Source: Nocardia colli (GTDB taxonomy: Bacteria; Actinomycetota; Actinomycetes; Mycobacteriales; Mycobacteriaceae). Taken from it: 64,000 nucleotides of DNA. Of this stretch, positions 8,574 through 17,229 are shown piece after piece (position 1 is the first letter of the stretch; each line of letters opens with the position of its first letter). The DNA is taken from contig NZ_VXLC01000015.1 of the NCBI RefSeq assembly GCF_008704205.1, positions 248,001-312,000 on the forward strand. The letters are read 5' to 3'. The notes beneath the pieces were generated by a model. The model did no database searches and had not been told where the DNA came from. It saw nothing but the letters and a program-made list of their open reading frames with translations. Both the position numbers and the translations under genes were made by a program.

Positions 8574-9203
8574 CTAGTTGCTCTGGAAGGCGATTCGGAC
8601 GCCGAAGGCGACCAGCAGGGTGCCCATGACGGTATCGAGTGTGCGACGGACGCTCGATCTTGCGAGTAGTCCGCGCAGTGCGTCGACCACGTTGGCCAGC
8701 ACCGAGAACCAGATCAGGGAGACGGCCGCGGCGATCGCGCCGAGGGAAACGGTATCGGTGACCGTCGGTGCGGCGGGGACGAACTGGGGGAGCAGGGCGA
8801 GGAAAAATACCGCGACCTTCGGATTGAGCAGGTTGGTCAGCAGGCCCTGACGGAACGCCGCCAACGCGCTCGGTCCGCCGGTCGGCAGGTCCGCGGTCGT
8901 CTCGTAGCCGCCGCGGCGCGCGGCCAGGAGCGCGCGGACACCGAGCAGCATCAGGTAGCCCGCGCCGACGAGCTTGACGATCGTGAAGGCCAGCGCCGAC
9001 GCCGCCAGCAGTCCCGCGACACCGAGCGCGCTCACCACCGACCACAGGAATACCCCGCCGGCAATCCCTGCCGCACAGGCCATTCCGGCGCGGCGGCCGG
9101 ACAGCGCCGAACTCCGGGTCACGATGAAGAAGTCCGGTCCCGGCGACATGGCGGCCACCAGGATCACGCCGCCGAGGGCGAGCATCTGCGCTGTAGACAT
9201 CAC
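8574..9203 (-). CDS. LysE/RhtB-family amino-acid exporter
   Basis: 209 residues with about six membrane segments. The N-terminus (MSTAQMLALGGVILVAAMSPGPDFFIVTRSS) has the family's hallmark SPGPD motif near residue 21, and NLLNPKVAVFF near residue 120 is the second conserved element. Members export amino acids or homoserine-lactone-like compounds across the inner membrane by proton antiport. It ends 6 bases from the convergent TetR stop and is monocistronic. The substrate cannot be predicted. Confidence 0.85.
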   Translation of the reverse strand: MMSTAQMLALGGVILVAAMSPGPDFFIVTRSSALSGRRAGMACAAGIAGGVFLWSVVSALGVAGLLAASALAFTIVKLVGAGYLMLLGVRALLAARRGGYETTADLPTGGPSALAAFRQGLLTNLLNPKVAVFFLALLPQFVPAAPTVTDTVSLGAIAAAVSLIWFSVLANVVDALRGLLARSSVRRTLDTVMGTLLVAFGVRIAFQSN

Positions 9204-9360
9204 CTCGCCACCCTAGCGATCTCGATGCCGGCCGGACAGCCGGATTCTGCGGGCAATCGGCTGCCGTCGGTCCAATTCGCGGAGTCGTCGGATAACCGTT
9301 GACGTGCACGTCGCCGTTCGGCCGATGTAGGGCCGGGTTTCCCGGCGATACGCTGCTTTG

Positions 9361-11550
9361 ATGTCGACTGGGGTGACTTCGGAAGACGCGCGCTGGGCCC
9401 GGCCGGAAATTCGGATCGCATTTCCGGGTAATCACGACCGGGTGCGGGAGATATTGGCCGAACGGGTAGCGGCGAAATCGCCGAACATGGTGCTGGCCAG
9501 CACCTATGTTCCGCCGGACGGCGCGGTTTCGGCGTATCTACTGCATCGGCTGCTCAGCCGCGGCGATTCGACCGGAACCGCATGGCATTCGGTGTTCGTG
9601 AATTCCGGGGTCGAAGCGCTCGGCACGGTGGTGAAATACCTGCGCAACCGGCACAATCGCGGCGGCGCGGCCGGAGCCTGCCGCATTCTGGTGCTCGACC
9701 CGACCGGGACCGCGCCGTACGCATTCGGGCACGCGGTGCCCGGTCTGTCCGCGATCGTCGCGGACGGCATGCTGATTGTCGGCAGGGTCGAAGAGTTTCT
9801 GCGCCGGGTCGGCGCGGAGTGGACATCGTATGTCGTGATCGTCGACGGTCTTTCCGCTGATGTGCTGACGCCGGTGCGCGCGGCGCTCGAGGTCGCGCGC
9901 GAGCGCGGCGCGGTGGTGGCGTGGGGTCTCCTGGGCGACGAGGCCGCGCTCGCTCCGCTGCGCGATTCGGTCGCCGTCGCCGATCTGGTGCTTCTCGGCG
10001 AGGTCAGCGCCGGCAACGAGATGCCCTGTGGCACTGTCTCGTTCACCAGGGAGATGTTCGCGCTGTGGAACAACACGATGGACAGCATCGCGCACGTGTC
10101 GACGTTCGGCGGCAACGGGCTGGCCATGCGGATGTTGTCCGAGACCTTGGTTCGCTGGCGGCCGATGGATCGCCACGAGCATGCGGCGGTAATCCGGATG
10201 CGGCGCAACAGGTTCACCCGCAGTGCGCGCCTTCGTATGCACAGCAATACCTGGCAGACCAGGGCGATCGACCTCGCCGCCATCAACCTGACCTTCGACG
10301 AAGCGGGCGGCGTCCGGTATCGGCACGGCACGCGCGACTATGTCGACCTGGCATCCGGTACCGGGCCGGCGTTCCGCGGGCACAACGTGCAGGCGCCCGG
10401 CGTGATCATGACGGCGGGCACGGACGGTGACGAGACATCGAGGCTGGAAGGCACATTGGCGCGGCTGACCGGGCTACCGATCATGCTGCCCGCGGTGAGT
10501 GGACAGAGCGCCGTCGACAACGCGCTACTCGCGGCGCTGTGCGCGCGGCCGGGCCGCGCGACGGTACTCACCTGTCGCGGAAACTATTCCGGCAAGGGCC
10601 CGATGTCGCTGGCCTTGAGCCGGACCAGTTCGTTCTTCCGCGACCGTGACGAGCATGCCTTCAGCCCGTATCCGATCGAGGTGATCGAGGCCGATATCAA
10701 CGATCCGGCGGCATTGCGGCGCGCGCTGCGACGCGACGATATCGCGGTGGTATGGCTGGAAATCGTGCAGGGCTACGACTGCGTCGAAATTCCGCAGGCG
10801 GTGCTCGACGAGATCGAACGGCGGCGCGCGGCCGCCGGTTTTCTGGTCGGGGTGGACGAGATATTCACCGGTTTCTGGCGCTGCGACACCGATAACTTTC
10901 TCGCCTGCACCGGTCGCGGTTTCCGGCCGGACCTGGTCGCGCTGTCCAAGGCGCTCAGCGACGCGCTGGTGCCGATCGGCGCGGTGATGATCTCGGATGC
11001 GGTCTTCGAGCAGATGTCGCGCACCGCACCGGATTCGGCGCGGTGGCTGCGCACGCATTACCGAAACGATATGGCAGCCGGGCTCGCCCGTGCGGCAATC
11101 GAAGCGGCCGAACACGACCGATCCGGGGCGGCCGATATCGAGATGGCGATGGACTCGATGCTGCGCCGGGCCGTGCGCTCACCATTGTTCTCGGAGTTTC
11201 GGCGAGTCGGATTGCTCGGCAGGCTGGTGCTCTCGCCGCGGGCGATCGGCACGCGACCGCGACCGTCGGTGCAGAATTACGCGGAGGCGGTGGTCGCGCG
11301 ACTTATCGGAAAGCGTTGCGGCGCAATTACTTTGCAAATGCGGATCGCGCCGAGCACGGCAGGCGACGGCGCGGGCGAGTTGATCGCGACGATGGCCGAG
11401 GTCGGCGAGTTTCTCGAACGCCTGCCGCGCTGGACAGTGGATCGGACCACGCTCAGCTCATTACTGGGTACAGCCGGTCGGGAAATTGCCACGACGCTGT
11501 TGCGGGTACGTGAGAGGTGCGGTGACCGAAAGGATAGAACGCACTATTGA
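9361..11550 (+). CDS. Tandem class III aminotransferase fusion with inactive first half
   Basis: 729 residues from ATG 9361; a TTG directly before it is less likely. Two class III aminotransferase-like halves can be seen. In the first (about 1-300) FVNSGVEA matches the cofactor-phosphate segment and VSTFGGNGLA matches the usual HTSTFGG element, but the segment aligning with the catalytic SKALGGG reads GEVSAGN, so the Schiff-base lysine is replaced by E214. In the second (about 310-729) the PLP aspartate is D499 in VDEIFTGF and the catalytic lysine is K530 in SKALSDA. The protein therefore looks like an active PLP enzyme fused to a pseudo-enzyme that may supply the dimer interface intramolecularly. 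It is the first gene on the left of the polyketide cluster, transcribed toward the regulator. The amino acceptor is unknown; an aldehyde- or keto-acyl intermediate is inferred. Confidence 0.75.
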   Translation: MSTGVTSEDARWARPEIRIAFPGNHDRVREILAERVAAKSPNMVLASTYVPPDGAVSAYLLHRLLSRGDSTGTAWHSVFVNSGVEALGTVVKYLRNRHNRGGAAGACRILVLDPTGTAPYAFGHAVPGLSAIVADGMLIVGRVEEFLRRVGAEWTSYVVIVDGLSADVLTPVRAALEVARERGAVVAWGLLGDEAALAPLRDSVAVADLVLLGEVSAGNEMPCGTVSFTREMFALWNNTMDSIAHVSTFGGNGLAMRMLSETLVRWRPMDRHEHAAVIRMRRNRFTRSARLRMHSNTWQTRAIDLAAINLTFDEAGGVRYRHGTRDYVDLASGTGPAFRGHNVQAPGVIMTAGTDGDETSRLEGTLARLTGLPIMLPAVSGQSAVDNALLAALCARPGRATVLTCRGNYSGKGPMSLALSRTSSFFRDRDEHAFSPYPIEVIEADINDPAALRRALRRDDIAVVWLEIVQGYDCVEIPQAVLDEIERRRAAAGFLVGVDEIFTGFWRCDTDNFLACTGRGFRPDLVALSKALSDALVPIGAVMISDAVFEQMSRTAPDSARWLRTHYRNDMAAGLARAAIEAAEHDRSGAADIEMAMDSMLRRAVRSPLFSEFRRVGLLGRLVLSPRAIGTRPRPSVQNYAEAVVARLIGKRCGAITLQMRIAPSTAGDGAGELIATMAEVGEFLERLPRWTVDRTTLSSLLGTAGREIATTLLRVRERCGDRKDRTHY

Positions 11551-11696
11551 GAATGGTTCCGGCAGGCATATGTAATCGACAGTGTGCACATGAAGAATCG
11601 TTGATTTGCACAATGTATTCGGGATGAAACAACGAAGTCATACATCATTTACGTGCTACCCTGGTGAACATTCGCTGGGACCGATAGGAGCGTGAG

Positions 11697-11798
11697 ATGT
11701 TTTGTCACGCAATGGAACTGATCATGTGGAGCGGCCCGCCCCGCACCTTCGCGATGCGATTACCGGATCCATTGAGGCACCGACCCCCGAGTCGGTGA
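11697..11798 (+). CDS. Possible 33-residue leader peptide coupled to the regulator
   Basis: A short frame starts at an ATG preceded by AGGAG at good spacing, and its TGA overlaps a GTG that opens the LuxR-type regulator frame (GTGA). The peptide begins MFCHAMELIMW and is then Pro/Arg-rich; it resembles nothing I recognise. The strong ribosome site and exact overlap suggest it is translated and couples translation of the regulator. It may instead be a chance frame if the regulator starts at TTG 11702 or GTG 11726. Confidence 0.35.
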   Translation: MFCHAMELIMWSGPPRTFAMRLPDPLRHRPPSR

Positions 11799-12592
11799 GC
11801 GAGTGCTGGGGAGTGAGCGTGTCGGCGCACCGGCCAGTCACCATTCGATTGGTGGTCTGTGCGGACAGCGCCTTGATGCGTTCGGGTCTGTGTGTTCAAT
11901 TCGATCGTGAGCCGGATATCGATGTCGTGGACGATGTCGCCGGTGGACACAGCCTGCTCGGCGCAATCAAAGCACACGCGCCCGACGTGGTTCTGCTCGT
12001 CGGCGCCGTCGAAGGAAAGCATCGCCTCGCCGAGATCGTCGCGGCATCGAAGGTGATCATGGTCATGACCGAGGAGGATGTGGCGCGCGCGGTGAAGCTC
12101 GTGCGGACCGGCGTGCGTGCGCTGCTCTCGTCGGGTTGCTCGCCGTTCGAATTGCTCTGTGCGATAAGGGTTGTCGCGGTGGGCAATCGACTGGTGGTGC
12201 CGCCGCAGATCGTCGGCGGCCTCGATCATGTGGTGGCCTCCAGCGTCACCCGGAAGCTGGATATTCAGGTGGCCGGAAGCCTGACCCGCCGGGAAGCCGA
12301 GGTCCTCGGACTGCTCGCGCACGGCCGCTCGAACGCGGAAATCGCACGGCAGCTTTCGGTTTCGGCGACGACCGTGCGCAGTCACGTGCACCATGTATTG
12401 CAGAAGCTGGCCGTCGGGACGCGCGGGCAGGCGGTCGCGGTGGCCTACGAGACCGGATTGATCGCGTTACTCGACAACAGCGCGGACCACGGGCAACCGC
12501 ACCCGGCCGCACCGGGCAACGGGCTGCGCCGCGGCCGTCAGTGGCCCATGCCGAGTCCGCCGTCCACCGGAATCACCGCGCCGGTGATGTAA
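11795..12592 (+). CDS. NarL/LuxR-type regulator with atypical receiver domain
   Basis: About 265 residues from the GTG overlapping the small upstream frame; longer starts at 11702 (TTG) or 11726 (GTG) stay possible. The first half has the alpha/beta pattern of a response-regulator receiver, but the phospho-acceptor position reads DVVLLVG (Val where Asp is expected) and the conserved Lys loop reads LLSSG. The C-terminal HTH is canonical: LTRREAEVLGLLAHG, SNAEIARQLSVSATTV, then RSHVHHVLQKL. It is thus probably a phosphorylation-independent or ligand-sensing activator. Its last 55 bases overlap the convergent fabG-like gene. By position it is the likely pathway regulator of the polyketide cluster. 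Confidence 0.8.
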   Translation: MSECWGVSVSAHRPVTIRLVVCADSALMRSGLCVQFDREPDIDVVDDVAGGHSLLGAIKAHAPDVVLLVGAVEGKHRLAEIVAASKVIMVMTEEDVARAVKLVRTGVRALLSSGCSPFELLCAIRVVAVGNRLVVPPQIVGGLDHVVASSVTRKLDIQVAGSLTRREAEVLGLLAHGRSNAEIARQLSVSATTVRSHVHHVLQKLAVGTRGQAVAVAYETGLIALLDNSADHGQPHPAAPGNGLRRGRQWPMPSPPSTGITAPVM

Positions 12593-13242
12593 CCCGCGTC
12601 GTCGCCGGCCAGGAACGCGACCACCCGGGCGATCTCGGCGGCGTCGGCGATACGGCCGAGCGGAATCTTCCTGGTGACCTCGGTGCGCCACTGCGGAGTC
12701 AGCGTGGCGGTCATGTCGGTGTCCACGAATCCCGGTGCGACCACATTGACGGTGATACCGCGGGCGCCGAGTTCGCGCACGAGCGAGCGCGCCAAGCCGA
12801 TCATGCCCGCCTTGGACGCCGCGTAGTTGGTCTGCCCGGCCGAGCCGAGCAGCGCGGTCACCGAGGACACCAGGATGATCCGGCCGCGCCGCTGGCGAAT
12901 CATGGTCCGGGCGGCCCGATTGATCACCCGGAACGTGCCGACCAGGTTGGTGTCCACCACGCCCGCGAAGTCGGCCTCGGTCATCGCCGCGAGCAGCACG
13001 TCTTTGGTGATGCCCGCGTTCGCGACCAGCACGTCGACCGCGCCGAGCCGCTGTTCGATCATGGTGAACGCGCGATCCACCTGCCGCTGATCGGTGACAT
13101 CGCACGGCACGGCGAACAATCCGTCGGGCGCCGCACCGGAACGCGTCGACACCGCTACCGGCTTGCCCCGGCGCGCGAGCTCGCGGGCGATAGCCAGGCC
13201 GATGCCGCGATTGCCGCCGGTGACGAAGGCGGAATGGTTCAT
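12538..13242 (-). CDS. FabG/MabA-like 3-oxoacyl-ACP reductase
   Basis: 234 residues from an ATG preceded by GGAGG. SDR features: GGNRGIG cofactor loop at the N-terminus, NAGIT, catalytic Ser in VSSVTALLG, and NYAASK supplying Tyr and Lys. The closing VDGGLGMGH end resembles mycobacterial MabA/FabG1. The enzyme should reduce beta-ketoacyl-ACP to the D-3-hydroxy form with NADPH. It starts 20 bases after the permease stop and appears to be the last gene of the long leftward cluster operon. It is one of two FabG-type reductases in the cluster. Confidence 0.88.
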   Translation of the reverse strand: MNHSAFVTGGNRGIGLAIARELARRGKPVAVSTRSGAAPDGLFAVPCDVTDQRQVDRAFTMIEQRLGAVDVLVANAGITKDVLLAAMTEADFAGVVDTNLVGTFRVINRAARTMIRQRRGRIILVSSVTALLGSAGQTNYAASKAGMIGLARSLVRELGARGITVNVVAPGFVDTDMTATLTPQWRTEVTRKIPLGRIADAAEIARVVAFLAGDDAGYITGAVIPVDGGLGMGH

Positions 13243-13262
13243 CGGCGCACCTCCGGGCGGGC

Positions 13263-15614
13263 TCAATCGGACCGTTCGCGCATGATCGCGGCGAGATCGA
13301 GACGGCGAACGGCGCGCAGCCCAGGCAACAGCGACCCGGCGGCGACCGCCAGGATCGCGAGCGCCGCGATGCCAAGGGTGCTCGGCCGGACGACCGCGTC
13401 GAGCTGGAACTGGTCGTTGGTATAGGTGGACAGGAAAGCGCGGCCGCCGAGCACCCCGAGCGCCAGCCCTGGTGCGAGGCCGAGCAGCGTCATCAGCACG
13501 TTCTCGCCGGTGATCAGGCGTGCGATCATGCCGGGCGGCATCCCGCCCGCCCGCAGCACGCCCACCTCGCGGCGGCGCTCGGCGATGTTGATCGACATCG
13601 TGGTGAAGATGATGGCGAAGGCCAGCACACTGCCCAGCGCCAGCATCACGCCGACGAACACGAAGAAGAATCCGGCATAGCGGTCGATCAGCCGATTCAA
13701 CTCGGCCAGATCCTCATACGCCGCGATGCCGGGACGACCGGACAGCTCGCGCCGGAGTTGATCGGGGCCGGCGCCCGGGGCGATGCGCAGCAGGGCCGAG
13801 CCGACCGGTATCGGCGTGCCGGCCAGCGCGTCCAGCTGCTCGATCGATACGTAGGCGAAGGTGCCGATCGGTTCGTCGAGCACGCCCGCGATGGGCACCT
13901 GAACAGGCTGCACGCCAGGCACTTTCACCTCGACCGTGTCGCCGTTATCGACCTTCAGCAGGCGTCGAATGCCCTTGCCGACCAGCAGGCCGTCGCGGGA
14001 AACGGTGGAGCCGGTGACCGGACGGAGGCCGTGCATCGTGGTGTCGCGGGGGAGCGCGATGAGTGCGGTCGAATAAGTTGCGCCGCCCGCGGTCAGGGTG
14101 AGCGGTAGTCGCAGCATCGGTTCGGCGGCCACGACCCCGTCGGCGCGGGTCAGCTCGGCCAGGCGGCGCTGATCGACCGGAGCCGTGAAATCGACTCGTG
14201 CGTCAGCGGTTTGCACCTGATGGAACGATACGTCCAAGGCCTGGGCCATGGTGTCCAACATGATCCACGACGTGAGAATGACCAGCAGCGCCAGCGCGGT
14301 GCCCAGGACGGTGCACCCAGTGCGCCGCGGGTTGCGGGCGATAGTGCGCAGCACGAGCAGCCATCGCGCGGGGAGTCGGCGCAGCGGTGGAATCATGCGC
14401 TCGGGCAGGCTGATTCGGCCGGGCCGCGGTGGCATGGGGCCGCGCATCGCGGCCGCGGGCGGGGTACGGCAGGCAAGCAGCGCCGGCGCGAGGGTGCCGA
14501 GTGCGCCCGCCGCGACACCGAAGATCAGCCCGCCGAGGACGGTGATCGGCAAGATCTCGACGACCGCCGCCGACTCCGGCAGGCCGATCGCGCGGAGGTA
14601 GACCTGGCTCAATGCGCCGGATCCGGCCAGTCCGAGCGGGATTCCGGCGATCGCCCCGGCGAGCCCCGCGACGATCCCGTATTGCAGGTAGTGCCAGAGG
14701 ATTGCCGCACGGTCCACGCCGCCGGCCAGCAGTACTCCGATTACCGGGCGTTCGGTCCGTACCCGCCGATGTAACAGGATGTAGGCCACCAGTCCGGCGG
14801 CGCTCAGGAACAGCGACGGGAACAGATAGGCGAGGCGACCGAAGGCGTCGATGTCCATGCGCAGCAACCAGTTCGACGGCTGATCGGCCCGGTCGAGCAC
14901 CTCTTGCGCGCCGTGACTGTTCGCCATGCGCCCAAGCTGTTCGAGCGCAGGGGGATTCGGTGAGCCGGCGAATCTGACCAGGGTCTGGTCGGTCGCGCCC
15001 GGGGTGAGCGCGCCGGCCAGCGGCTCGGCCGCGAAGATCACGCCGAAGTTGTCCGGCAGCGCGAACATGTCGAGGCGGCTGCGCGCGGGCCAGAGGTACT
15101 CGGCCGAGGACACGACGCCCGCGATCGGGACGTCACGCCAGCCGTCTGGGCCCAGCACCGAAAGCGTTGCACCGGTAGTCAAACCGAAGTGCTCGGCCAT
15201 GTGGTGTTCGACCAGGATCTCGTTCGCGGCCGGATAACGACCGGACAGGATGACCGGGGAGTTGATCTCGGGTGTGCGGTCCGGGGGAATGCCGATGATC
15301 CGGCCGCGCAGCTTGTTCGCGCCGACGCGCAGCGGCACGTCGGCCTGCCGGCGCACGAGGACGTCGGCGACGCCGGGCACGGTGCGCGCCGCGGCGGCGA
15401 TGGCGGCCGAATCGCCGCCGGTCACCCAGACATCGGCGAACCGTTGCGTCGCGAAGGTTCCGGCATAGGAGGCGGTCAGGTTCCGGTACGCCCCGTAGGA
15501 CGCGGTGAACAGCGCGACCCCCAGCACGACGATCATCGTCTGCGCGGCGAACTGCGGCCATTGAATGCGGATGTCGCGCAGCAGTTTCCGGCGCAGCGAC
15601 GGATGCCCGGTCAC
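13263..15614 (-). CDS. FtsX/MacB-type ABC transporter permease
   Basis: 783 residues starting at the GTG that overlaps the ATPase stop (GTGA). Layout is that of duplicated FtsX-domain permeases: an N-terminal membrane helix (about 16-40), a large extracytoplasmic MacB-type domain (about 40-240), a first block of helices (about 255-400), a second helix and periplasmic domain, then a C-terminal helix block ending in LRAVRRLDLAAIMRERSD. Such permeases pair with LolD-like ATPases and typically move lipids, peptides or hydrophobic compounds. Here it probably exports the cluster's product or an intermediate. Confidence 0.85.
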   Translation of the reverse strand: MTGHPSLRRKLLRDIRIQWPQFAAQTMIVVLGVALFTASYGAYRNLTASYAGTFATQRFADVWVTGGDSAAIAAAARTVPGVADVLVRRQADVPLRVGANKLRGRIIGIPPDRTPEINSPVILSGRYPAANEILVEHHMAEHFGLTTGATLSVLGPDGWRDVPIAGVVSSAEYLWPARSRLDMFALPDNFGVIFAAEPLAGALTPGATDQTLVRFAGSPNPPALEQLGRMANSHGAQEVLDRADQPSNWLLRMDIDAFGRLAYLFPSLFLSAAGLVAYILLHRRVRTERPVIGVLLAGGVDRAAILWHYLQYGIVAGLAGAIAGIPLGLAGSGALSQVYLRAIGLPESAAVVEILPITVLGGLIFGVAAGALGTLAPALLACRTPPAAAMRGPMPPRPGRISLPERMIPPLRRLPARWLLVLRTIARNPRRTGCTVLGTALALLVILTSWIMLDTMAQALDVSFHQVQTADARVDFTAPVDQRRLAELTRADGVVAAEPMLRLPLTLTAGGATYSTALIALPRDTTMHGLRPVTGSTVSRDGLLVGKGIRRLLKVDNGDTVEVKVPGVQPVQVPIAGVLDEPIGTFAYVSIEQLDALAGTPIPVGSALLRIAPGAGPDQLRRELSGRPGIAAYEDLAELNRLIDRYAGFFFVFVGVMLALGSVLAFAIIFTTMSINIAERRREVGVLRAGGMPPGMIARLITGENVLMTLLGLAPGLALGVLGGRAFLSTYTNDQFQLDAVVRPSTLGIAALAILAVAAGSLLPGLRAVRRLDLAAIMRERSD

Positions 15615-16378
15615 CAGCAGACCTCGATTGCCGTCAATGGTGCGTCCTGGCGTACGTCTTCGACGACGCGGCCGGAGCGCATACGCAGCACCCGGTCGGC
15701 GATGGCGGCGATCGCCTGATTGTGGGTGACCAGCACGACGGCGCGACCATCGCGATGGCACAGATCCTGCAGCAGGGTGAGTACGCCGCGCCCGGTATCC
15801 AGATCCAGTGCGCCCGTTGGTTCGTCGCACAGCAGCAGGCGTGGCCGGTTCACCAGTGCGCGCGCGATCGCGACCCGCTGCTGCTGCCCGCCGGACAGCT
15901 GGGCCGGGAAGCGGTGCGCCTGCTCGGTCAGTCCGACCTCGGCGAGTACCTCGCGGACTCGGGACCGGACCGCTCGGCCGGTCGATTCGGCCAGTACCGC
16001 GATGTTTTCGGCCGCGGTCAGGGTCGGGACGAGATTGAAGAACTGGTAGACGAAACTCAGCGACTCCCGGCGCAGCGTGGACATCGCCTTCGCGTCGAGG
16101 CCGGTCAGCGCCCGGCCGTCGACGCTGATATCGCCGGTGGTCGGCGCTTCGAGGCCGCCGAGCACGTTCAGCAGCGTGGTCTTGCCCGACCCCGAGGGAC
16201 CGAGCACCACGAGCAGTTCGCCGGACGTGATGGTCAGATCCAGCTCCGCCAGCGCGTGCACGGCCGTGTCTGCGCGACCGAACGTCTTCGAAACACCGTG
16301 CAGCACAGCGAGCGTCGACTCGGCAGGAACGGTGGTCGTGCGCTGATCGTGCCCGGCGCGGCTCGCGGAGTACGCCAT
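15611..16378 (-). CDS. LolD/MacB-type ABC transporter ATPase
   Basis: 255 residues. Walker [11 protein letters not shown]-loop YQFFNL, signature LSGGQQQR, Walker [13 protein letters not shown] and the switch His in THN are all present. The [23 protein letters not shown] region is diagnostic of the MacB/LolD subgroup that drives FtsX-like permeases. The stop overlaps the permease start by four bases, so the pair is a transporter unit. It follows the methyltransferase gene by 3 bases. Confidence 0.92.
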   Translation of the reverse strand: MAYSASRAGHDQRTTTVPAESTLAVLHGVSKTFGRADTAVHALAELDLTITSGELLVVLGPSGSGKTTLLNVLGGLEAPTTGDISVDGRALTGLDAKAMSTLRRESLSFVYQFFNLVPTLTAAENIAVLAESTGRAVRSRVREVLAEVGLTEQAHRFPAQLSGGQQQRVAIARALVNRPRLLLCDEPTGALDLDTGRGVLTLLQDLCHRDGRAVVLVTHNQAIAAIADRVLRMRSGRVVEDVRQDAPLTAIEVCW

Positions 16379-16381
16379 CGG

Positions 16382-17209
16382 CTACGCGGGTCCGCGGGTG
16401 GCGCGCACCCGGACCTGACCGAGGCGCCGGGCCGCGCCCTGTTCGGCGAGCGTCTCGAAGAATGCCAGGCCGTCGTCGAAGAGCTTGTCGCCGAGCACTT
16501 CCCGGCCCTGCTTCGCGAAGCGGCGATACGACTCGGCCCAGCGCCGGTTGATCGCGACGAACATCGCTGTGGTGTCCCGAATGCCGATGTCGACGAATCC
16601 GGCGTGGGCCAGTAGCCGCCGATAGCCCGACGGCGTCTGCGGGAACAGACGGCCATAGACGGACAGGGCGCGCAACGTGTCCGGGTCACGCGGGTACGGA
16701 CCGGTGAGCACCTCGTCGGTGAAGACCAGGCGGCCACCGGGTTTCAGCACCCTGGCGCACTCGGCCACCACCCGATGACGGTCGGGCACGATGACGAGGC
16801 TGTCCACGCTCACCACCGCGTCGAATGTCGCTGCGGGGTAAGGCAGTGCGCGGGCGTCGCCGTGATCGAAGCGGATCGGCGGGCGCACGGCGGTCCCGGC
16901 GCGCCGGGCGATCTCGATCGCGGGTGCGGAGTAGTCGAGGCCGGTCATCGCGCAGCCGGTGGCCTCGGCCAGGTAGCGGGCGATTCCGCCGGTGCCGCAA
17001 CACAGATCGAGGCCGGTCGTTCGCGGCGCCAACCCGGTGGCCCGGGTCAGCTCGCGCAGCTGATCCCTGGTGGTCCAGCTCAGTTGGCCGAGATAGCCGC
17101 CCCAGTCTTGCCACAGGTAGGCCATCATGGCCTGCCCGGAGGGGGTCAGCGTGATCTGACGGTGGGTCAGGTCGTAGATTCCCCGGGTTTCCTCGATCAC
17201 GGTGCGCAC
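16382..17209 (-). CDS. Class I SAM-dependent methyltransferase
   Basis: 275 residues from a GTG with AGGAGG six bases upstream. SAM-binding motif I reads LDLCCGTGG (about 66-74), acidic loop TGLDYS, motif II DAVVSVDS and motif III LKPGGRLVFTD. The N-terminal 60 residues are extra and probably form the lid over the acceptor. The family (Methyltransf_11-like) methylates O, N or C on small molecules. Lying in the polyketide operon, it probably methylates the product or an ACP-bound chain. Confidence 0.85.
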   Translation of the reverse strand: MRTVIEETRGIYDLTHRQITLTPSGQAMMAYLWQDWGGYLGQLSWTTRDQLRELTRATGLAPRTTGLDLCCGTGGIARYLAEATGCAMTGLDYSAPAIEIARRAGTAVRPPIRFDHGDARALPYPAATFDAVVSVDSLVIVPDRHRVVAECARVLKPGGRLVFTDEVLTGPYPRDPDTLRALSVYGRLFPQTPSGYRRLLAHAGFVDIGIRDTTAMFVAINRRWAESYRRFAKQGREVLGDKLFDDGLAFFETLAEQGAARRLGQVRVRATRGPA

Positions 17210-17229
17210 GAATGCCTCCTAGTCGGTCG

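Noticed and set aside
13263-15830. Longer permease start at 15830
   Set aside because: The extra residues run through the ATPase gene in another frame and are Arg-rich; the GTG at 15614 overlaps the ATPase stop and begins a normal permease N-terminus.
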